A stretch of 64,000 bases of DNA from NCBI RefSeq assembly GCF_001611675.1, contig NZ_CP014766.1:2418001-2482000 (forward strand), read 5' to 3'. The notes under the pieces were generated by a model. That model made no database searches and had not been told where the DNA came from. It saw nothing but the letters and a program-made list of their open reading frames with translations. The DNA is from Pontibacter akesuensis (GTDB taxonomy: Bacteria; Bacteroidota; Bacteroidia; Cytophagales; Hymenobacteraceae). Each line of letters begins with the position of its first letter. Position 1 is the stretch's first letter. This document shows, in pieces, positions 57,657 through 64,000 of the stretch. The position numbers and the translations under genes were made by a program.

Positions 57657-58166
57657 TTACATTCCCTCTGAAGCGGATGCGGTAACAGCACCGGCTTCCC
57701 GCGCAATATCTTTGTGCATGATGGTGATGCCCATGTCGCCACCCAGTTTGGTATAGATGCGCCAGCCAAGGTCAAAGTAAAAGCTTACCCTGTCGGTAGC
57801 CACCAGGTATAAGTGGCAGAATCCAATTTGCTGCGCATGCTGCTCCAGCACCTGCACCAGTTGCTTCCCAACCCCTTGTAGCCTGTACTCCGGGGCCACA
57901 TACAGCGCAGCCAGCCACGGCCGCAGATCCGGCAGTTCCGTGATGCCATCATCTTCTATTAGCATGACTGAGCCGGCGGGTGTGTTGTCATCCAATGCGA
58001 CAAATGTGGCGGGGAAATCCGTTGCCTGCAGGTGCTCGCGCAGCGGCTCCTTCACCACCTCTACGGTGTTACCCGGCTTCTGCCACCACTGGCTGTAGAC
58101 CCAGTTGGCTACGGTGTCAAAATGCTGGGGCACGTCGCGTAAGTGTTGTATGGCTATCTTCTTCAT
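57657..58166 (-). CDS. GNAT-family N-acetyltransferase
   Basis: The 169-residue protein has the acetyl-CoA motif LAALYVAPEYRLQGVGKQLV near residue 98 and a C-terminal motif B, LYLVATDRVSFYFDLGWRIY. I chose ATG 58166 (MKKIAIQHLRDV); the frame is open further upstream but that part reads as non-coding. The substrate is unknown. Confidence 0.88.
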   Translation of the reverse strand: MKKIAIQHLRDVPQHFDTVANWVYSQWWQKPGNTVEVVKEPLREHLQATDFPATFVALDDNTPAGSVMLIEDDGITELPDLRPWLAALYVAPEYRLQGVGKQLVQVLEQHAQQIGFCHLYLVATDRVSFYFDLGWRIYTKLGGDMGITIMHKDIAREAGAVTASASEGM

Positions 58167-58437
58167 CCCTTCGGCTGTGTATGGTGTAAATATGAGGCAA
58201 ATGGTCTGCGGCTGATTGGGAAAACCAATATAATTTAATTTTGAAATTATTGCGCGAGATTGCCACGAAAACACGGTGGCTATTGGCGATATGTAACCGT
58301 GCACCAAAAAAAGCAGCCACAACATAGAGCCATGGCTGCCTTGGTTTCTGAAGTATAGCTTTTGCTGCCCGTCTGCTCTCCGCAACTGGTTAGGTGAACA
58401 GGAGACATTAAAAGGTTCTACTGGTTCAGGATCAGAA

Positions 58438-58611
58438 TTACTTTTTCTTCGTTTCCCTGTCCTGCTCGTTGTCTGTGCGGGCTTGTGGTGTCTGTCCCTC
58501 TTTTAGAGGGGTATCCGTCACGTCGCGCTCCAGGCTGTTCGAAATGTCGTTCTTGTTGCTCTTGCTCGTATCCGTCAGTTCAGACTTCTTGTTTTTATCT
58601 TGATCTTTCAT
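58438..58611 (-). CDS. small highly charged, probably disordered protein
   Basis: A 57-codon frame from ATG 58611 (MKDQDKNKKSELTDTSKS) to TAA 58438, ending in ETKKKK-like residues. Almost entirely Lys, Asp, Glu, Ser, Thr and Asn. Very similar in style to the proteins at 52352 and 58752. No domain is known to me. Confidence 0.55.
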   Translation of the reverse strand: MKDQDKNKKSELTDTSKSNKNDISNSLERDVTDTPLKEGQTPQARTDNEQDRETKKK

Positions 58612-58751
58612 TTTTCTTGCGTTAAGTTATACTTGCTTTAAAGAAGAAACTTCCGTTAAAGCGCTCAGCCTTTTCTGCGAAGCAGGCTAACGCACTTGGG
58701 AGTTCCTGTAAGAGTGTACGGCACCGGGAAGCGCATGTTCAGCGACCCTGG

Positions 58752-58964
58752 TTAGTATTTCTGGTCGCTGTTCTCCTCTACATCTTTGCCCGAGCGAATG
58801 TTGGTAATGCCACCGCCGGTACCGCCAACAGTAGGCGAGGTGGCGTCGCTTTGGGAGCTCGTGCTGCTGTTCTTTAGCTTATCGCCGGGCTTCATGGTGC
58901 GTGATGTCTCGTTCACATCCTCCTTCATCCTGTTCTCCGTTTGCTTCTTTTCTTCCTGTTTCAT
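58752..58964 (-). CDS. small hydrophilic, probably disordered protein
   Basis: The 70-residue protein starts MKQEEKKQTENRMKEDVNET and includes a Ser/Thr-rich part and GGTGGGITNIRSG. It has no hydrophobic core and no known domain. It lies 140 bases upstream of the similar 58438 gene on the same strand, so the two may form a unit. Confidence 0.6.
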   Translation of the reverse strand: MKQEEKKQTENRMKEDVNETSRTMKPGDKLKNSSTSSQSDATSPTVGGTGGGITNIRSGKDVEENSDQKY

Positions 58965-59080
58965 AGCTGTTGTTTAGTTCGTACTGGCCGGCCATACCTG
59001 TGGCAGGCTCTCTATACTTTGTACGAAGCTGCATGGGGCTTGTTAATGTTTGTGAAGGGGAAGAATAGCGTTGCGGCAGT

Positions 59081-60271
59081 TTAGAAAGCTTTTTCGCAGA
59101 TGAGCACCACAGGCTTCTGGTGCATGTCGGTTGTGAAGAAGAGGTAAAGATCGCCGCCCTCCCTGATGCCGGTTTTGCGGCGGATGTCGGCCACGGATTC
59201 AGGGAAGTTGCGCACCGTAATATTGGCTTTTTTGGCAGGCAGTTGCTTAAGGAGCTCTTTTTTACTGTAGCGGCTCACGCCCAGGCACCGGAAACTACGG
59301 CCTGGAAAACCAGATAGCAGCTGTGCCGAAGTATAGAGGTGGCTGTTGGGGTGCAGCTTGTGCAAGCCAAGGTGCTGCCCCAGGTAGCGGTAGGCACCTG
59401 CTTTAAGTATGGCTGCATTGGGTTCGTAAACAAATTCCAGCGGGTCGGCATATAAAGGTTCGGCGGCTTCTTCCTGGGCGCGGGTAAAGGTAAGGGACTG
59501 CGGTGACGAGGCTGGAAGCAGGTTCACAGCCATGCGCGGCACATCGGCGGGAGCAGGTGCCTGCGGCTGCAGCAGGTATAACACCTCCTTCACCTCGTTC
59601 TGCACCGCTATCACCCACACCTGCGTTCCGTGCCCAAGTTCCTGCAGCGCCTGTTCAATGTCCAGCATCGGCGATGTTTTCAGAAGTATGGCATCGGCCT
59701 TTTGGAAAAGCTCGGGCAGCAGGCGCAGCACATCCGGCTCGCAGTCCTGCAGCAGGTGCAGCTTTTGGTCGTGGTTGCCACGGCGGGCCGGATCTAGGTA
59801 TAAAACAGACGCCTTGCCCTCAAAATCAGCTAGAAAATCCTCTGCCGTGCTGTTTATACTTTTGATGTTGTCGGCACCAAGTAAACCAAAGTTATACTTG
59901 GCCACCTCCTGCAGCGCCGCATTTTGTTCCACGTGTACCACTTCGGCAAAGCTCCTGGCAAAAAAGAAGCTGTCCACCCCAAAGCCACCCGTTAAATCAA
60001 CCAGCAACCTGCCCTGCACCAGGTCTGACTTGTAAGCGGCCGTTGCCTCTGACGAACTTTGCTCCACCGACACCGCCACCGGAAACACGGCCTGCGGGTG
60101 CGCTACCCACGTCGGTAGTTTTTGTATGGCCTTCTGGCGCGCCTTTATCTGCTGCACCAGTTCCTGCACCGGCAGTTGCGGATAGCGGCTGGCCTGCAGC
60201 ATCAGTTGGGCTACATCATCGTATTGGTGTGCAAGTATAAACTCCTGCTCTTCGGGGGTAAAGGTGCGCAT
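59081..60271 (-). CDS. class I SAM-dependent methyltransferase with THUMP-like C-terminal domain
   Basis: The 396-residue protein has a helical N-terminal part, a methyltransferase core with the SAM motif LVDLTGGFGVDSFFFA near residue 92 and VLYLDPARRGNHDQKLHLLQ (DPAR/K motif like the DPPY loop) near 160, and a C-terminal THUMP-like domain (FRCLGVSRYSKKELLKQLPA, ANITVRNFPESVADIRRKTG). Bacteroidota homologues are thought to modify RNA. ATG 60271 is preferred over the TTG at 60298, which lies inside the TATATTTG promoter. Confidence 0.88.
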   Translation of the reverse strand: MRTFTPEEQEFILAHQYDDVAQLMLQASRYPQLPVQELVQQIKARQKAIQKLPTWVAHPQAVFPVAVSVEQSSSEATAAYKSDLVQGRLLVDLTGGFGVDSFFFARSFAEVVHVEQNAALQEVAKYNFGLLGADNIKSINSTAEDFLADFEGKASVLYLDPARRGNHDQKLHLLQDCEPDVLRLLPELFQKADAILLKTSPMLDIEQALQELGHGTQVWVIAVQNEVKEVLYLLQPQAPAPADVPRMAVNLLPASSPQSLTFTRAQEEAAEPLYADPLEFVYEPNAAILKAGAYRYLGQHLGLHKLHPNSHLYTSAQLLSGFPGRSFRCLGVSRYSKKELLKQLPAKKANITVRNFPESVADIRRKTGIREGGDLYLFFTTDMHQKPVVLICEKAF

Positions 60272-60295
60272 AACCGCTGCTGAATTTTGGTGTGG

Positions 60296-60303
60296 CAAAT
60301 ATA
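60296..60303 (-). promoter_or_regulatory. -7 promoter element TATATTTG of the methyltransferase gene
   Basis: An exact TAnnTTTG match on the minus strand 24 bases before ATG 60271; it decides against the longer reading of the gene. Confidence 0.5.
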
Positions 60304-60427
60304 CCTAATTCTAAAAGCGATCCATGGGAACAGTTTCTGTTTAATGTTTTGCATAATTTATTAAACAATCTAATTTGCTGATGGTTAACCTTTTATCCAA
60401 TCAATATAAAATCTAAAAGTCAGACCT

Positions 60428-61123
60428 ATGAAAAACTGGATGAGATTAACCTTGGTGGCTGTGCTGCCAGTCATGTTCTTCACGAGTTGCGAAGACGATG
60501 ACGATGACCTGGACCTGCAGGAAGAGCAGGCAAATGTGATGGTGGTGCATGCCTCGCCGGATGCACCGGGGGTGGACCTATATGTGGATGATGCAAAAGT
60601 GAACTCTTCCGCGCTAAACTACCCAAACAACACTGGCTACCTGGAGGTAGAGGAGGGCGACCGCAACTTTAAAGTAACAGCTGCAGGCGCAGGTCTTGGT
60701 AACCCTGTGATAGATGCCGATGTGATGCTTGACGCTGATAAAAACTATACTGTGTTCGCGGCTGGAAGACTGGCAAATATTGAACCGGTAGTACTGGAAG
60801 ACAACCTGGCTGCGCCTGCCGCTGGAAAGGCACACGTGCGTTTCGTGCACCTGGCACCCGATGCACCCAACGTGGATGTGGTGGTGCAGGGCGGCCCGAC
60901 GCTATTCTCTGACCTTCAGTTTAAAGAGGCCACAGCCTTTACGCCTGTAGATGCCGGAAGCTATACCCTGGAGGTGCAGCCTGTGGGAACAGACAATGCC
61001 GCTGTTACTGCAACCGTAATGCTGCAGAGCGGCAAGATCTATACTATTTTTGCAAAGGGGCTGCTTTCGCCTCCGGCCGGTAACAACAATGCGTTGGGCG
61101 CCGAGGTGATCGTAAACAACTAA
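60428..61123 (+). CDS. DUF4397 lipoprotein
   Basis: The 231-residue protein has a lipobox (MFFTSC near residue 21), an Asp/Glu-rich tether (EDDDDDLDLQEEQ) and two DUF4397-type units that start with the same phrase, NVMVVHASPDAPGVDLYVDD and HVRFVHLAPDAPNVDVVVQG, each followed by a GxYTLEV or NYTVFAAG strand. It is an internal duplication of an all-beta domain. The function is unknown; the acidic tether fits surface export signals of Bacteroidota lipoproteins. It is a single gene with a terminator. Confidence 0.88.
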   Translation: MKNWMRLTLVAVLPVMFFTSCEDDDDDLDLQEEQANVMVVHASPDAPGVDLYVDDAKVNSSALNYPNNTGYLEVEEGDRNFKVTAAGAGLGNPVIDADVMLDADKNYTVFAAGRLANIEPVVLEDNLAAPAAGKAHVRFVHLAPDAPNVDVVVQGGPTLFSDLQFKEATAFTPVDAGSYTLEVQPVGTDNAAVTATVMLQSGKIYTIFAKGLLSPPAGNNNALGAEVIVNN

Positions 61124-61152
61124 GGAACCTCCTGGCACAACTTCCTGTTTTA

Positions 61153-61193
61153 AACAATGGCACCTGCTATACTTTGGCAGGTGCCCTTGTTTA
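61153..61193 (+). terminator. intrinsic terminator after the DUF4397 gene
   Basis: GGCACCTGC pairs with GCAGGTGCC (61159-61167 with 61177-61185); AAACAA and TTGTTT extend the stem past one mismatch. Confidence 0.88.
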
Positions 61194-61232
61194 ACCCTGT
61201 GGCAAGCGCCTTTTGGGCTTGCCCTTAAAATC

Positions 61233-61263
61233 TTGAAGAAGCGCAACAAATTTTGTAAATTTG
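61233..61263 (+). promoter_or_regulatory. promoter of ahcY
   Basis: TTG (61233-61235), 20 bases and TAAATTTG (61256-61263), 26 bases before the ATG. Confidence 0.6.
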
Positions 61264-61289
61264 TGTTTTCAATTGAAAAGTAACAAGAA

Positions 61290-62597
<1,308 letters not shown>

Positions 62598-62625
62598 GTA
62601 AACCGGGTTCGCCCGCGCAAGTATA

Positions 62626-62665
62626 AAAGAGGCCGGTGCTTTGCAGCACCGGCCTCTTTGTTTTT
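62626..62665 (+). terminator. intrinsic terminator after ahcY
   Basis: AAAGAGGCCGGTGCT and its complement (62626-62640 with 62645-62659, 15 pairs) around loop TTGC, then GTTTTT. Confidence 0.93.
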
Positions 62666-62738
62666 AAGTATAAGTTCTTTTGTAGTAGCCGTAGTAATCA
62701 AATTGCTTCAGTGAAGCAGGTAGGTTAGTAGCAGTCTG

Positions 62739-63488
62739 TCATATAATGTTGAAGCGTGACATGAGTGTTTTCTTGTAAGACTTTCCGATTGGCACATCGC
62801 CTTTGGCGAACACAACCGAGTTTTCCTCCAGCGCGTCGATCTTGTCGAGGTTGGCGATGTAGGAGCGGTGCACGCGCACAAAGTTCTGCGAGGGCAGCTT
62901 CTGCTCCATATCCTTGAGTGTGGAGGAGACAAGGTACTTCTGGTCTGCCGTCACGATAAAGGAATAGTTATCATAGGCCTCCACCCACAGAATGTCGCTG
63001 TAGTGCACTTTGATGATGCGGTGCTTTACCTTCACAAAGATGTAGTCGGTGGCCACCTCCTGCTCCTTGTGTTCGGTTTGCTGCGTTCCGTTGCTGCCTT
63101 TCTCCCCTCTGCTGTTAGAGTCGTGCTTGTAGAGCGCGATCTCGATGGCTGAGCGCAGGCTCTTGTCGTCAAAGGGTTTCACCAGGAAGCCATCCGGCTC
63201 CGTTTTCTTCGCACGATCTATGGTGGCAGCATCGGCGTAAGCGGTAAGGTAGATAAACGGGATCTTAAACTCCTGCCGGATGCGCGAGCCGATCTCCACC
63301 CCGTCGGCGTCACCCTTCAGGTTGATATCGAGCAGCACCAGGTCTGGCCGTGTTTCCCGGATCATGTCAATCGTGTCTTCCCCCGTATCTATGGCGCACG
63401 TCTCATATCCCAAATCTTCCAGGCTGGCAGCAAGATCTTCCGCAATGATCACCTCATCTTCTGATATCAGGATTTTGGGTTTTGTCAT
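62739..63488 (-). CDS. LytTR-family response regulator
   Basis: The 249-residue protein has a CheY-like receiver (KILISEDEVIIAEDLAASLE; phospho-acceptor Asp in PDLVLLDINLKGD; Lys in GFLVKPFDD) and a C-terminal LytTR DNA-binding domain (YIFVKVKHRIIKVHYSDILW, VEAYDNYSFIVTA, QNFVRVHRSYIANLDKI). The linker (residues about 120-145) is polar and variable. It follows the histidine kinase gene by 30 bases and is its probable partner. Target genes are unknown. Confidence 0.94.
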   Translation of the reverse strand: MTKPKILISEDEVIIAEDLAASLEDLGYETCAIDTGEDTIDMIRETRPDLVLLDINLKGDADGVEIGSRIRQEFKIPFIYLTAYADAATIDRAKKTEPDGFLVKPFDDKSLRSAIEIALYKHDSNSRGEKGSNGTQQTEHKEQEVATDYIFVKVKHRIIKVHYSDILWVEAYDNYSFIVTADQKYLVSSTLKDMEQKLPSQNFVRVHRSYIANLDKIDALEENSVVFAKGDVPIGKSYKKTLMSRFNII

Positions 63489-63518
63489 AGCATTAGGTTC
63501 ATACGTGAAAAAAATAAT

Positions 63519-64000
63519 TTATGATGGCAAAACAAAATATAATGTTGATTTTGTGCCATGGCTATTGTAAAAATTCATGTGTCCCTCGAGTTTCTTACTC
63601 AACGATTCCACCAGCTTCAGCCCAAAAGAGTGCCCCTGCTGTCGGTGCTGGTAAAAATCCTCGGGAAGGCCGCGGCCATTGTCACTTACGGTCAGGGTAA
63701 ACTGCACTTCATCGTGCCGGGTGAGGACAATGCGCAACACGCCCGCTTCTCCCTGCGGGAAGGCATACTTCAGCGTGTTGGACACTAACTCGTTTACGAT
63801 GAGGCCAAGGGTTATAGCTGTGTCTACGTCTACTTTCGTCTCAGGGATATCCAGCTCCAGCGCCACCCGCTCCATGCTGATGCCATAGGAGGCGTAGAGG
63901 CTCTCGCATATCTCCAGAAAGTAATCTTCCAGGTTTATCTGTTCCAGGTCGTTGTGGCGGTAGAGGCGCTCGTGGAGCAGGGCCATCGACCTTACCCGGC
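63519..64000 (-). CDS. sensor histidine kinase, HisKA_2/HATPase type, 5' end beyond the window
   Basis: About 160 C-terminal residues are present and the frame is open to base 64000. RVRSMALLHERLYRHNDLEQ is the second half of a HisKA_2 dimerisation domain; the phospho-His lies beyond the edge. The ATPase domain has the N box ITLGLIVNELVSNTLKYAFP, G1 VSDNGRGLPEDF and G2 GHSFGLKLVESLSKKLEGHM. It should phosphorylate the LytTR regulator encoded downstream. The sensory region is not visible. The internal ATG at about 63986 is not the start. Confidence 0.92.
   Translation of the reverse strand, partial: RVRSMALLHERLYRHNDLEQINLEDYFLEICESLYASYGISMERVALELDIPETKVDVDTAITLGLIVNELVSNTLKYAFPQGEAGVLRIVLTRHDEVQFTLTVSDNGRGLPEDFYQHRQQGHSFGLKLVESLSKKLEGHMNFYNSHGTKSTLYFVLPS

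Noticed and set aside
60272..60298. Nine-codon N-terminal extension of the methyltransferase from TTG 60298
   Set aside because: The TTG lies inside the TATATTTG promoter element, so it cannot be in the transcript.

Overview
The window looks like a stretch of a Bacteroidota chromosome of the order Cytophagales, most likely Hymenobacteraceae (Pontibacter or a close relative). The evidence is: a SusC/SusD pair, a cell-surface peptidase with a type IX secretion sorting domain, many Bacteroidota-only lipoprotein families (DUF4270, DUF4397, BtuG-like propeller), the linked trio rpsU-xerC-hpf, the near absence of Shine-Dalgarno sequences, and promoters of the TAnnTTTG type. I see no tRNA, rRNA, insertion sequence, prophage or CRISPR array.

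Layout. 1-3.8 kb (minus): a TetR regulator, an ABC exporter with a degenerate ATPase domain and an HlyD-type fusion protein cut by the window edge. 4.1-15.4 kb: mostly single genes (DEAD-box helicase, RibD-like reductase, secreted TonB-domain protein, DCC protein, PQQ-type dehydrogenase with cytochrome c, DUF2752 and TM2 proteins, M1 aminopeptidase, TraB/GumN protein, MOSC protein). 15.4-25.6 kb: a non-coding stretch with a possible gene remnant, then SusC/SusD, an amidase and an S9 peptidase, which together suggest use of peptides. 25.6-31.7 kb: two tandem PAP2 phosphatases, metK, hpf, xerC, rpsU and an acyl-CoA dehydrogenase. 32-38.3 kb (plus): PHP phosphatase, epimerase, TPR protein, phosphosulfolactate synthase, DUF368 lipid-carrier transporter, aroE, DUF1232. 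38.6-45 kb: an ECF sigma factor overlapping a membrane-anchored beta-barrel protein, followed by small lipoproteins, DUF4270 and Kelch genes. 45-52 kb: uvrB, GNAT, SMP-30-like lactonase, a large B12-binding radical SAM protein and small membrane proteins. 52-64 kb: small charged proteins, a cobalamin-riboswitch operon (btuB plus a BtuG-like lipoprotein), a 3-methyladenine glycosylase, a methyltransferase, DUF4397, ahcY, and a LytTR two-component pair running off the right edge.

The most interesting signal is the putative ECF regulon. Four intergenic sites share TGCAACC-N17-(G/A)TC with the same spacing. One precedes the ECF sigma gene, one precedes a 34-codon ORF and a Cys-rich lipoprotein, one precedes a paralogous Cys-rich lipoprotein, and one faces no obvious gene. 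The sigma factor is translationally coupled to a protein that combines a cytoplasmic segment, one transmembrane helix, a long Ala-rich linker and a C-terminal beta-barrel, which could carry an envelope signal across both membranes. A second window-wide signal is a highly iterated word, AAGTATA/AAGTATG on either strand, in both genes and gaps. Where it falls in genes it often forces codons (ATA-CTT for Ile-Leu) that are otherwise uncommon here.
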